Assembly: GCA_044868295.1 (NCBI GenBank)
Contig: JBIOWF010000071.1
Span: 1-27,414 of the forward strand
Length of the DNA stretch: 27,414 bases
Direction of reading: 5' to 3'
From: JBIOWF01 sp044868295
GTDB taxonomy: Bacteria > Actinomycetota > Actinomycetes > Streptosporangiales > Streptosporangiaceae
The position numbers and the translations under genes were made by a program. This document shows, one piece after another, positions 1-6,694 of the stretch. A model generated the notes under the pieces. It was not told the DNA's origin, made no database searches, and saw nothing but the letters and a program-made list of their open reading frames with translations. Numbering within the stretch: position 1 is the first letter of the stretch; each line of letters starts with the position of its first letter.

Positions 1-243
1 GAGCACGCTCGGGTCGCGCTCCGCGAGCCGGTTGAGGGTGCCGAGCGCGAGATCGGGGTCGGCGCGGGTGACCAGATCGTCCAGCAGATCAAAGTCGCCG
101 ACCGCCTCCGGTCCGAGCTCGTCCAGCAGCCGCTCGGCTCTGGCTCCGTCGGCGAAACCAAGCCGGGCCAGGCGTCCGGCTGTGGTCTGCATCCTCGGCT
201 CGGCGTTCACCGCGCCTTCCTCTACTTCGATCACGTCAGCCAC
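1..243 (-). CDS. glnE: Glutamine synthetase adenylyltransferase/deadenylyltransferase, N-terminal part (runs off the window)
   Basis: The reverse strand encodes 81 residues beginning VADVIEVEEGAVN, followed by a region around LARLGFADGARAERLLDELG and DPDLALGTLNRLAERDPSVL. These are typical of the start of actinobacterial GlnE, the bifunctional enzyme that adds AMP to, and removes it from, GSI-beta glutamine synthetase. Only the N-terminal helical part is present, so neither nucleotidyltransferase domain can be checked. The GTG at 243 is chosen because GGGGAGG lies nine bases upstream. In mycobacteria glnE is beside glnA2, and here glnA2 is at 8932-10293, which supports the call. The identification rests on a short stretch, so it is good but not certain. 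Confidence 0.8.
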   Translation of the reverse strand, partial: MADVIEVEEGAVNAEPRMQTTAGRLARLGFADGARAERLLDELGPEAVGDFDLLDDLVTRADPDLALGTLNRLAERDPSVL

Positions 244-446
244 CGCTATGGGCCTCCCCAGCAACGGTACACATGACAGGAACGCCTCCTCGTGAAGATC
301 GACCGAGTGCGTCTGTGGTGATTCACCAGGGCTTGATCGGCGGGAACGGGCGGCCTGAATGACCGCCTGCCGTGTTAACCCCAGCGCACACGGTAACCCG
401 GAGGCCTGTGCGGCGTCCTTAGCGGTTTCTGTCCGTAATCATTTCA
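244..446. other. Intergenic region upstream of glnE
   Basis: About 200 bases between the glnE start and the 3' end of the amidotransferase gene. It must carry the glnE ribosome site (GGGGAGG, about 253-259) and probably its promoter if glnE is not read through from the upstream gene. I see no convincing promoter, terminator or small gene. Confidence 0.5.
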
Positions 447-1193
447 TCACGCGGATTGGACACTAACCGGATGCTTTCCGGTCTCCTGCCGTTCAATTAG
501 GACATCGGCGAAGGCTCTGGCGAGCGAACCCCAAGCCGATTTGAGGCCTTCCTCCGCCTCTTTCACGCCGGAGTTCAACTGGTCGACATCATGATCGGTC
601 AGAGTGCCGGAGGCCGTCCAGGCGGCGAAGATCTCCGGGGTCGCCTCCGGATGGAACTGGACCGCCCAGGCGGAGTCACCGAGCCGGTAGGCCTGGTTGG
701 GATACCGCGTCCCCGTCGCCAGCCACACAGCGCCCGGCGGCAGCTCGGTCATCGCGTCGTAGTGGTACTGCACGGCCTTCGGGTCCGGTACGGCACGCAT
801 GACCGGGCCGAGCAGGCGGTCGCCGGCCGCCTCCGGCAGGAGCTCGATCGAGCCCGCTCCGACCTCCAGCCCGTCGCCGCCCCGCTCCACCTCGCCGCCC
901 ATCGCGAGGGTCATGAGTTGCGCGCCCAGGCAGATGCCGAGGGTCGGCACACCGGCCTGGACGGACTTCGCGATCAGCTCTCTGGTCTCGGGCAGCCACG
1001 GGTACGCCTCGTCGTCCCACGCCGAGGCCGCGCCGCCGAGCACCAGCAGCCCGGCGTCCGCCCGAGGTGGCACCGGCTCCCCCACGTGGGGCCGGACGAC
1101 CTCGTACTCGACTCCGGACTCCGCAAGCCACCCCGCGAAATACCCCAGCCCCGCTTCCGCCTCATGTTCGATGACCACGACACGTTCACTCAT
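447..1193 (-). CDS. Class I glutamine amidotransferase (GMP-synthase-like GATase domain protein)
   Basis: A 248-residue single-domain protein. The triad of class I amidotransferases is visible: nucleophile Cys88 in GICLGAQL, and His181 and Glu183 in QFHPEAT. Family members release ammonia from glutamine, or act on gamma-glutamyl bonds, in the cytoplasm; the acceptor here is unknown because no synthetase domain is attached. The frame is open farther upstream to 1331, but the ATG at 1193 is preferred because the protein begins there with a typical first beta strand (MSERVVVIEHE), and the upstream residues look non-coding. Ribosome-site support is weak. It is divergent from the hydrolase at 1367, with 173 bases between them. 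The position near glnE and glnA2 hints at a link with glutamine metabolism, which is inference. Confidence 0.85.
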   Translation of the reverse strand: MSERVVVIEHEAEAGLGYFAGWLAESGVEYEVVRPHVGEPVPPRADAGLLVLGGAASAWDDEAYPWLPETRELIAKSVQAGVPTLGICLGAQLMTLAMGGEVERGGDGLEVGAGSIELLPEAAGDRLLGPVMRAVPDPKAVQYHYDAMTELPPGAVWLATGTRYPNQAYRLGDSAWAVQFHPEATPEIFAAWTASGTLTDHDVDQLNSGVKEAEEGLKSAWGSLARAFADVLIERQETGKHPVSVQSA

Positions 1194-1366
1194 GGAGCCG
1201 AGCTTAAGGACACACCGCCCGATCGGGTATATCGGGGGCATACGGCTATCGCGAAAGCCGTACAGGCATGTGATCTCTGGGATTGCCGGTGGTCTCGGAA
1301 AGATGATTGTCTGGCCAGCGAGTGCCCGCACCGGTCCAACCCGGTGGGGCGGCCGGAGGGGAGCCG

Positions 1367-2260
1367 ATGGAGTTCGACCAAGTCGCCGTCCCGGGCGGCG
1401 ATCTCCGCATCGCCAGATTCGGCGACGGGGAGCGCCTGATCATCGCCGCGCACGGTATCACCGCGTCCCTCATGGCCTGGCGGGCGGTCGGCGAGGCGCT
1501 GCCGCCGGGCTGGTCGCTGATCGCCGCCGATCTGCGGGGGCGCGGTCACAGTGCCGACGTTCCCGGCCCGTACGGCCTGCGCCGCCACGCCGACGATCTG
1601 GGCCTGGTCGCCGAGCACGTCGGGGCGGACGAGTCGACGGTGCTGGCCGGTCACTCGATGGGGGCGTACGTCGCGGCGCTGCACGGCCCCGAGCGGCGCT
1701 ACGCCCGCGTGGTGCTGGTCGACGGCGGCCTGCCGTTGCCTGTTCCGCTGGACATGGACCCCGACACGGTCCTGGAGCTCACGCTCGGCCCCGCGATCGC
1801 CCGGCTCAGCCAGACCTATCCGAGCACGGAGGCGTACCTCGACTTCTTCAAGGCCCACCCGGCGTTCGCGGACCACTGGTCGTCCGCGGTCGAGGAGTAC
1901 GTCCGCTACGACGCCGCCGACGTGCCCGGCGAGGTCATGCCTGCCGCCGAGATGGCCGGTCCGGCGATCCGATCACGGGTGCGTGAGGACGCGGTGCGGC
2001 AGGACGGCCGCTGGCTGCTGACCCATGGCGAGGCGATCGGCGAGGCGCTGAAGGCGATCACGTCGCCGCTGCTCCTCCTGCGGGCACCACGCGGCCTGTT
2101 GAACCAGGACGTGGGCATGCTCCCCGACGAGCTCGCCGCCACCTGGACCGCCCGGTTGCCCGGCCTTCGGGACGAGGTCGTCGCGGACTGCAACCACTAC
2201 ACGATCGTGTTCGACGACCGCTGCGTACAGACCGTCACCGACCGGCTCACCGAAGATTGA
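1367..2260 (+). CDS. Alpha/beta hydrolase
   Basis: A 297-residue alpha/beta-hydrolase fold protein. The nucleophile elbow GHSMGAY carries Ser97, the oxyanion-side motif is AHGITASLMAW, the DLRGRGHS strand is typical of the family, and the C-terminal catalytic His is probably His277 in DCNHYTIVFD. The ATG at 1367 is chosen because GGAGGGG precedes it closely; a longer reading to 1307 lacks such a site. There is no signal peptide, so it is probably a cytoplasmic esterase, lipase or C-C hydrolase of unknown substrate. It is transcribed away from the amidotransferase and converges with the hotdog protein at 2405. Confidence 0.85.
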   Translation: MEFDQVAVPGGDLRIARFGDGERLIIAAHGITASLMAWRAVGEALPPGWSLIAADLRGRGHSADVPGPYGLRRHADDLGLVAEHVGADESTVLAGHSMGAYVAALHGPERRYARVVLVDGGLPLPVPLDMDPDTVLELTLGPAIARLSQTYPSTEAYLDFFKAHPAFADHWSSAVEEYVRYDAADVPGEVMPAAEMAGPAIRSRVREDAVRQDGRWLLTHGEAIGEALKAITSPLLLLRAPRGLLNQDVGMLPDELAATWTARLPGLRDEVVADCNHYTIVFDDRCVQTVTDRLTED

Positions 2261-2356
2261 GTGGAACCCGGCTAAGTCGCCCCGGAATGAGCTGCATCGG
2301 GCTGAACCGGACTCCATGAACCGCTCCGGCGAGCCGCCACACCACCGATGAGAAAA

Positions 2357-2397
2357 GTACGGCCCGCGCCTGACCTGACCTCAGGCGCGAGCCGTAC
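2357..2397 (-). terminator. Strong hairpin terminator of the hotdog gene
   Basis: Arms 2357-2373 and 2381-2397 pair over 17 positions with one mismatch around a 7-base loop. Read on the minus strand, the hairpin starts a few bases after the stop codon at 2405 and is followed by TTTTCTC, the pattern of an intrinsic terminator. It can also stop the convergent hydrolase transcript. Confidence 0.8.
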
Positions 2398-2404
2398 GCA
2401 GAGT

Positions 2405-3163
2405 CTAGCGGGGAACGATCCAGGTCGCCTTCGCCGCGGCGACCAGGGTGCCGTCGACCTCGTAGACGGCGCTCTCACCGAAGAGCTTGCGGCCTTCGCG
2501 ACCGGCCGCGCGGGCGACGACCGAGTAGGTGCCGAGCGGGTACACGCGGCGGTGGACCTGGGCGGTGAGGCGGCCCAGCAGAGCCGACTCGACGGGCTGG
2601 CCCCCATCCTCGGCGGACGACTCACCGTCTTCGAAGTTGACCCAGCCGGTGACGCAGTCGAGAGCGGCCCAGATCATCGAGTCGGGCACGACACCGTCCT
2701 CGTCGGTGACCCCGACCGGGACCCGCCAGCCGGCGGCCACGAGGCCGGTGCCCTCAATGGGACCGGGGAAGATCCGCAGGCCGTCTCCCGGCTCGCGCAG
2801 GCCACAGGCGAAGCAACCGGCCATGGGGTGCCTGCTGAGCCCGGCGAAGCCCGCCTCCGCGCGGGCGGCGTCGATGAACGGCACGAACGGCGGCGGGGTG
2901 AGCGTCTGGGCGACCGGGATGGCCTCCACGAGATGCGCATCGCCTTCGCACAGGGCGACGGCGTTGCCCACATGCGCCACGCCGAGCCGGGTCTCCAGCG
3001 GGACCGGCTTGTGCAGGGTGACCTCGACCGGAGAGCTGTGACCGGAACCGGTCAGCGAGTTGGCCAGCGTGCCCGCGATCCAGCCGCCGTTGGCGGTGCC
3101 CTCCGGTCCACGGAAGCGCTTCGGCACGGTCAACACGGCCCGCAGTCCGGCAGCCGTCGTCAT
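2405..3163 (-). CDS. Hotdog-fold protein, acyl-CoA thioesterase-like
   Basis: A 252-residue protein that looks like two hotdog halves. The N-terminal half has GTANGGWIAGTLANSL, typical of the central helix of the PaaI/4HBT group. The C-terminal half has a beta-rich stretch (VHRRVYPLGTYSVVARAAG, GESAVYEVDGTLVAAAKATW). Between them lies a conserved-looking GCFACGL motif with Cys117 and Cys120. Family members hydrolyse acyl-CoA thioesters; the substrate is unknown. The ATG at 3163 is chosen because GGGAGG is eight bases upstream; the GTG at 3178 would place that site inside the gene. Before the island entered, this gene was probably the next one downstream of glnA2. Confidence 0.75.
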   Translation of the reverse strand: MTTAAGLRAVLTVPKRFRGPEGTANGGWIAGTLANSLTGSGHSSPVEVTLHKPVPLETRLGVAHVGNAVALCEGDAHLVEAIPVAQTLTPPPFVPFIDAARAEAGFAGLSRHPMAGCFACGLREPGDGLRIFPGPIEGTGLVAAGWRVPVGVTDEDGVVPDSMIWAALDCVTGWVNFEDGESSAEDGGQPVESALLGRLTAQVHRRVYPLGTYSVVARAAGREGRKLFGESAVYEVDGTLVAAAKATWIVPR

Positions 3164-3381
3164 CTGATGTCCTCCCACGTCACACCCAATTGCGGCTCAT
3201 CCGCATATGTCGTTACAAACGAGCCGATTTTACCCTTCCCCCGCTCAAGAACAGATAACCAGAGGGGGGTGACGAGATCGTTAGCCGTCTGTAACGCCTC
3301 GATGACGCCTTGATCGATCGACGGTCACGAGTCCCAACCGCCGGTAGATCATCGCACGCCGTAAGAGACAGAACGAGACAT
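3164..3381. other. Gap between the hotdog gene and the displaced glnA2 tail
   Basis: About 220 bases with no gene that I can support. The hotdog ribosome site (GGGAGG) lies at its left end, so the promoter of that gene should be here, but no clear -35/-10 pair stands out. A short minus-strand frame across 3281-3496 is a shadow of the glnA2 fragment region. Confidence 0.5.
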
Positions 3382-3520
3382 GGGGTCGGCGGTTCACCGC
3401 CGCCGACCCCATGAAACTCGTTTTACCTGCGGTTACAGGACCGGCAGATACCTGCCGAGCTCGAACTCGGTGACCTGGCGGCGGTACTCGCGCCACTCGG
3501 TCCGCTTGTTGCGCAGGAAG
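3382..3520. repeat. Left copy of the glnA2 3'-end direct repeat (candidate att site)
   Basis: This stretch matches 8881-9019 in the same orientation. Bases 3425-3520 are identical to 8924-9019 (96 bases), while 3382-3424 match with a changed loop base and a changed segment just before the identical block. It contains the glnA2 terminator hairpin (arms 3382-3392 and 3400-3410) and the last codons of glnA2. The matching end inside glnA2 is abrupt at 3520/9019, as expected for an attachment-site boundary. Confidence 0.85.
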
Positions 3521-3528
3521 TAAGCCAT
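3433..3528 (-). pseudogene. glnA2: Displaced C-terminal fragment of glnA2
   Basis: The reverse strand reads MAYFLRNKRTEWREYRRQ and so on to LGRYLPVL and a stop. From FLRNK onward this is exactly the C-terminus of the intact GlnA2 at 8932. The first three residues (MAY) come from unrelated flanking DNA, which by chance gives an in-frame ATG, so a 31-residue peptide could be read. It is most simply the original 3' end of glnA2, left behind when an element entered the gene and supplied a replacement end. It is not expected to have glutamine synthetase activity. Confidence 0.85.
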
Positions 3529-3655
3529 CCTAGATTTCCCACCTGGGACTACTCCACGAAAGGCGCTCTCAGGTGGGCTTCCGCTGTACGTTCGTTCCCG
3601 CTGTTTGACGGCGCTTCTCTCGCACGTGGGCCCTGAGTGTGCCCTGGCCTCGTGA
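3521..3655. other. Island left junction with a small inverted repeat
   Basis: No gene is seen. An 8-base inverted repeat (CCCACCTG at 3538-3545, CAGGTGGG at 3570-3577) lies downstream of the Mrr-like gene on the minus strand and may act as its terminator, although no T-run follows. Confidence 0.4.
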
Positions 3656-4357
3656 TTACTTCGGCTTGTCTGGAGGATCTGTACGAAGATCCAGGCGCAG
3701 GTGCTCGGCTACGAGCTTCCTCAGAGTGAACCCATCGACGAGTCGAAGGTATTTGTGATCGTCGGCGAGTGCACACGTTACAGACCCGAAATCCGAGGTG
3801 GTCACAAAGATGGCCTTGGCGGCCCGGTGCTTCTGCGCGGCCCACAGAAGTGCTCGGACCTGCTCGATGCCAACCACATGCCGGCACTTCTTGACCTGCA
3901 CCACAACGCGACCGCCGATGATCGGATCAGGGTCGCGAGCGATGATGTCCACTCCACCATCACCGGCTCCGCCGACAACCCGAGATTGGTAGCCCATCTC
4001 GGCGAAAAGTCGCCCGACCAGGTGTTCGAAATCGACGGGACTCAGCTGATCGAGATGGAGCGACTGCATCAGCTCTTGCATGGGTGCCTCATTGAGCGCC
4101 TTCTTCAGACTGAAGGACCCCCAAAAGATGGCGAACCCGAAGCGGATCTGGTTGAGCTTGCCACCGGGGAGGGTGGCCATTTCTGCAAGCCACTCTTCTT
4201 CGTATCGATCTCTCCCCGAAGGGGGGAGACGCCGTGCGGCACGAGTCACGAGCTGACGGGCCGTCCACGGCATCCAATCGGCGAACTCGTCTACGAGCAG
4301 GGGGACAATGACGGCGGTCACCCCAAAGAGCAGAAGCTCGCCGAGCTGCTCGTTCAT
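3656..4357 (-). CDS. Membrane-anchored Mrr-like restriction endonuclease domain protein
   Basis: A 233-residue protein. Residues 8-22 form a hydrophobic segment, residues 33-90 hold a region with RYEEEWLAEM and a second hydrophobic stretch near 71-82, and residues 105-220 form a PD-(D/E)xK nuclease domain of the Mrr type. Nuclease residues seen are Glu111 in FEHLVGRLF, Asp137 in GDGGVDII, and Gln154 and Lys156 in VVVQVKK. Mrr proteins cut DNA, often modified DNA; whether this one cuts DNA at the membrane is inference. Its ATG overlaps the PadR stop codon (ATGA at 4354-4357), so the two are translationally coupled. A transporter-associated or sensing role for the N-terminal part is possible. 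Confidence 0.8.
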   Translation of the reverse strand: MNEQLGELLLFGVTAVIVPLLVDEFADWMPWTARQLVTRAARRLPPSGRDRYEEEWLAEMATLPGGKLNQIRFGFAIFWGSFSLKKALNEAPMQELMQSLHLDQLSPVDFEHLVGRLFAEMGYQSRVVGGAGDGGVDIIARDPDPIIGGRVVVQVKKCRHVVGIEQVRALLWAAQKHRAAKAIFVTTSDFGSVTCALADDHKYLRLVDGFTLRKLVAEHLRLDLRTDPPDKPK

Positions 4358-4698
4358 GGAGTCGCCACCCCTGGGTTGCCGTTGCCGAACAGTCGACCCT
4401 TCGGAGCCAAGCGCTCAAAGGTCTCAGCGAGAGCCTGCCGGGCCTGGACCGCGCCGTCCCGGGTCAGGCTGTAATACCGGCGCCGCGGGCGTCCTTCCGC
4501 CTTTTGGTCGATCACTTCCCATCGACTCTCCACCCAGCCGGCCTGCTCCAAACGAGCCAGGATCGGGTACAGGCTTCCGGTGGCAAGGCCAGCACTTTTC
4601 GCGATCTCCAAGCCGTAGTGCTGCCCTTCAGGGTCTTCAAGAAGTGCACGAAGGACGAGTTGCGTTTGGAGAGTCATCCGAGGACTCATGCTAGACAT
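4354..4698 (-). CDS. PadR-family transcriptional regulator
   Basis: A 114-residue winged-helix protein with the PadR pattern LRALLEDPEGQHYGLEIAKSAGLATGSLYPILARLEQAGWV, then the wing RPRRRYYSLTRDG and a short C-terminal dimer helix. PadR proteins are ligand-responsive repressors, commonly autoregulated and paired with membrane proteins. Three in-frame ATGs (4698, 4689, 4677) are available. The first is taken because the upstream DNA has no ribosome site and the transcript may be leaderless. The gene overlaps the Mrr-like gene by four bases, so the regulator and nuclease form an operon. The direct repeats just upstream are a likely operator. Confidence 0.88.
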   Translation of the reverse strand: MSSMSPRMTLQTQLVLRALLEDPEGQHYGLEIAKSAGLATGSLYPILARLEQAGWVESRWEVIDQKAEGRPRRRYYSLTRDGAVQARQALAETFERLAPKGRLFGNGNPGVATP

Positions 4699-4731
4699 TC
4701 TACATAGGTCTATCTTGCATGTCTACATAGG
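4699..4731. promoter_or_regulatory. Candidate PadR operator: direct repeat of TCTACATAGG
   Basis: TCTACATAGG occurs at 4699-4708 and again at 4722-4731, 23 bases apart (about two helical turns), immediately upstream of the PadR ATG. The second copy also forms the near-palindrome ATGTCTACAT (4719-4728), which resembles the ATGT/ACAT half-sites described for PadR proteins. The A/T-rich stretch would overlap the padR promoter. Confidence 0.5.
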
Positions 4732-5003
4732 GAGGCATGAGCGGCAGCCGGAGCTATACAGCTATAGGCTCTGAAACGATCTTCAGGACTATCCGGACAC
4801 GTTCGCTGGGCTGGTCGCTGAAGGTCACACCGTCCGCAGCATTTATGCTCCCAATGATCAGGACCTACCGTCGCCGTGCACGTCTCACCCGCCAGCAAGG
4901 GACGTCCACCCTCGGCTTTGACGAGGCGGTCATGCACCTCGAAGACTGCGGGCTGGCGCCTACAGCCGAACGCAGGTCGGGTTGCGGGCAATAGGCTTCG
5001 CCG
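4732..5003. other. Intergenic region, possible gene remnant
   Basis: About 270 bases between padR and the GtrA gene, which diverge. A forward frame of 85 codons (4737-4994) begins one base after GGAGG, too close to serve as its ribosome site, and its sequence matches nothing I recognise. A stretch reading YPDTFAGLVAEGHTVRSIYA in another frame, followed by ST-LGFDEAVMHLEDCG in the first, looks like one protein broken by a frameshift, but this is weak. No feature is claimed. Confidence 0.3.
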
Positions 5004-5615
5004 ATGACCGAATCCATGCCGCCCAGCGGCGCGGCGCTCGATGCAGACGGGCTGATGAGAAGATCGGGATGCTTCAAAATAGCAAACACGGTACTCGCAA
5101 GATTGCCCGGACCGCTGCACGCCCTTGCGCTGAAGCACCGCGAGCTGCTGAAGTTCGCGGTGGTGGGTGGAACAGCGTTTCTGGTGGACAACACGGTGTT
5201 CTATGGGCTGAAGCTGACCATTCTGGAACCGAAGCCGGTCACCGCGAAGGTCATCGCGGTGCTCGTGGCGACAATCGTGTCCTACGTGCTGAACCGTGAA
5301 TGGTCGTTTCGCACCAGGGGCGGTCGCGAGCGCCATCACGAGGCGGCCCTGTTCTTCCTGATCAGTGGCGTCGGTCTGGTGCTCAGCTCCGTGCCGCTAT
5401 GGATCTCCCGGTACGTGTTCCTACTGGAGACCCCGGAGGTGAGCCTGGTCACCCAGGAGATCGCCGACTTCATGAGCGCGCAGGTCATCGGCACGCTGAT
5501 CGCCATGGTCTTCCGTTTCTGGGCGTTCCGGAAGTGGGTCTTCCCCGATGAGGAGGCTCACCCCGGCCGCGTGCGGCTGGCTCCAGCTCCCAAGCCCAAG
5601 GACGAGGCGGCCTGA
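5004..5615 (+). CDS. GtrA-family membrane protein
   Basis: A 203-residue protein with four membrane segments near residues 48-69, 76-94, 115-135 and 150-172. It has the GtrA hallmarks FAVVGGTAFLVDNTVFY in the first segment, YVLNREWSF after the second, and FRFWAFRKWVF at the end. GtrA proteins are thought to help flip or supply lipid-linked sugars for cell-surface glycosylation. No glycosyltransferase partner is nearby, so its task here is unknown. The ATG at 5004 has only a weak ribosome site; an internal ATG at 5055 is an alternative and would remove 17 non-conserved residues. The C-terminal tail is Pro/Lys-rich and probably cytoplasmic. Confidence 0.8.
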   Translation: MTESMPPSGAALDADGLMRRSGCFKIANTVLARLPGPLHALALKHRELLKFAVVGGTAFLVDNTVFYGLKLTILEPKPVTAKVIAVLVATIVSYVLNREWSFRTRGGRERHHEAALFFLISGVGLVLSSVPLWISRYVFLLETPEVSLVTQEIADFMSAQVIGTLIAMVFRFWAFRKWVFPDEEAHPGRVRLAPAPKPKDEAA

Positions 5616-6191
5616 TCCGACCCTCCACTCGCCGGACAGCCATGGTGCATTGCTGCAGCGAGGCTGCCTCAGCTTGCCATTCAACCAAGGAATAACTCGG
5701 TCACGACCTGTCGGCCGAGGCGCCGGAAAGTCGGGCGGCGGGTGGACTGTCTCGGATTTCATCTCACTGGAAGCCCGCTGGGCGGACGCCTAGCGCCAGC
5801 TTTCGCAGCCGGAATGATCTACGGGCTTTAAGTCGGCAGCAACTGTTCGGCCGCGATCAGCCACCGTGAACGGTGAACCCTGGCTCGTCGATCGCCCCCA
5901 AGCACGTACGGCGTCCAGCCATGCCGTGGCGATCGTAGGGCTGCATTTGGGCGGCGGCGTGGCAACCCCGGTCAGTGCGTTCGGTTGGTGCGGCAGGGCC
6001 GGCGCGGTGCCCGGCCCGGTGGCCCGCCGCCGTCCAGGACCGGCCCCCAGGCCGCACGCCCGGACGGCGGGCGAGCGGAGGGAGAGCGGAGGGCCGGGGG
6101 TACGGCGGCGCGCCGCGCCGCCGCTTAATCACCTATAGGGAAGATTCGGCAATCGTTCTCGGTTCGGCTTGAATGACGTCGCGCTGCCGGA
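5616..6191. other. Gene-poor stretch with a GC-rich hairpin
   Basis: Nearly 580 bases without a supportable gene; the open frames on both strands are low-complexity Arg/Gly/Pro shadows. The part from about 5950 to 6125 is extremely GC-rich. A perfect 9-base hairpin (arms 6103-6111 and 6115-6123) lies downstream of the Nudix gene on the minus strand and could end its transcript. Confidence 0.5.
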
Positions 6192-6620
6192 TCAGAGCAG
6201 GTGGGTGCCGTCGTGGTGGCGGATGGCCGGCGTATGGTTGTCTCGCATAGCGTCCAGGACACGAACGGCGAACGCTTCGGATGCGAGGGTGCGGACCTCG
6301 GGTGCGGTGACCCAGCGGAAGGAACGGCTTTCGTCGGTCTCGGTAAGGTGGCCGCCTATGACCTTGCAGCGGAAGACCAGGGCGACGATGCCGCGAGTCA
6401 TGTTCTTGTAGACGCCGGTGAGGGTGACGGGCTCGATGTCGAGGCCGGTTTCCTCCCGTACCTCGCGGAGTAGGCCGGTGATGATGTCCTCGTCGCGTTC
6501 GAGTACTCCGCCGGGGGCTTCCCAGTGGCCGTTGTCTCGGCGCTGGGTGAGGAGTCCGCGGCCTTGGTCGTCGATGATCACGCCTGCCACGCTGACGGAG
6601 TGCGTGTTGTGGTGATCCAT
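6192..6620 (-). CDS. Nudix hydrolase (Pif-like, integrative-element type)
   Basis: A 142-residue single-domain Nudix protein. The Nudix box runs from Gly38 to Leu60 with Glu44 and the metal-binding REVREETGL (Arg52, Glu53, Glu56, Glu57). Such enzymes split nucleoside diphosphates linked to another group, using Mg2+. The ATG at 6620 is chosen because GGAGG lies eight bases upstream; the longer frame to 6677 runs through the operator. It is divergent from a GntR regulator with a 74-base gap. In pSAM2 and related actinomycete elements the Nudix protein Pif, implicated in blocking redundant transfer, lies beside the GntR regulator KorSA. Same-function status is inferred from this pairing. Confidence 0.85.
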   Translation of the reverse strand: MDHHNTHSVSVAGVIIDDQGRGLLTQRRDNGHWEAPGGVLERDEDIITGLLREVREETGLDIEPVTLTGVYKNMTRGIVALVFRCKVIGGHLTETDESRSFRWVTAPEVRTLASEAFAVRVLDAMRDNHTPAIRHHDGTHLL

Positions 6621-6661
6621 CGGGATTACCTCCGCCTTACGGGTCGCTATCCTCGACCGTA

Positions 6662-6675
6662 GTACACGTATGTAC
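6662..6675. promoter_or_regulatory. Palindromic operator between the Nudix and GntR genes
   Basis: GTACA-CGTA-TGTAC is a perfect 5-base inverted repeat in the middle of the 74-base divergent promoter region. GTAC-type half-sites suit HutC-subfamily GntR regulators. On the minus strand a -35-like TTGTAC overlaps the palindrome and leads to GAGGAT about 18 bases on, so binding would block the Nudix promoter and probably the GntR promoter as well. Confidence 0.6.
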
Positions 6676-6694
6676 AAGTTGAGGAGTTGGGGAC

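Noticed and set aside
366..396. GlnR-like site upstream of glnE
   Set aside because: GTTAAC and GGTAAC lie nearby but the spacing and second half-sites do not fit the GTnAC-n6-GAAAC pattern.
591..1439. Long plus-strand open frame opposite the amidotransferase
   Set aside because: Composition is Arg/Gly/Pro-rich and matches the antisense of a well-supported gene; no domain or ribosome site.
4737..4994. 85-codon forward frame after the PadR operator
   Set aside because: Ribosome site only one base from the ATG, no recognised family; perhaps part of a broken gene, so mentioned only as a remnant.
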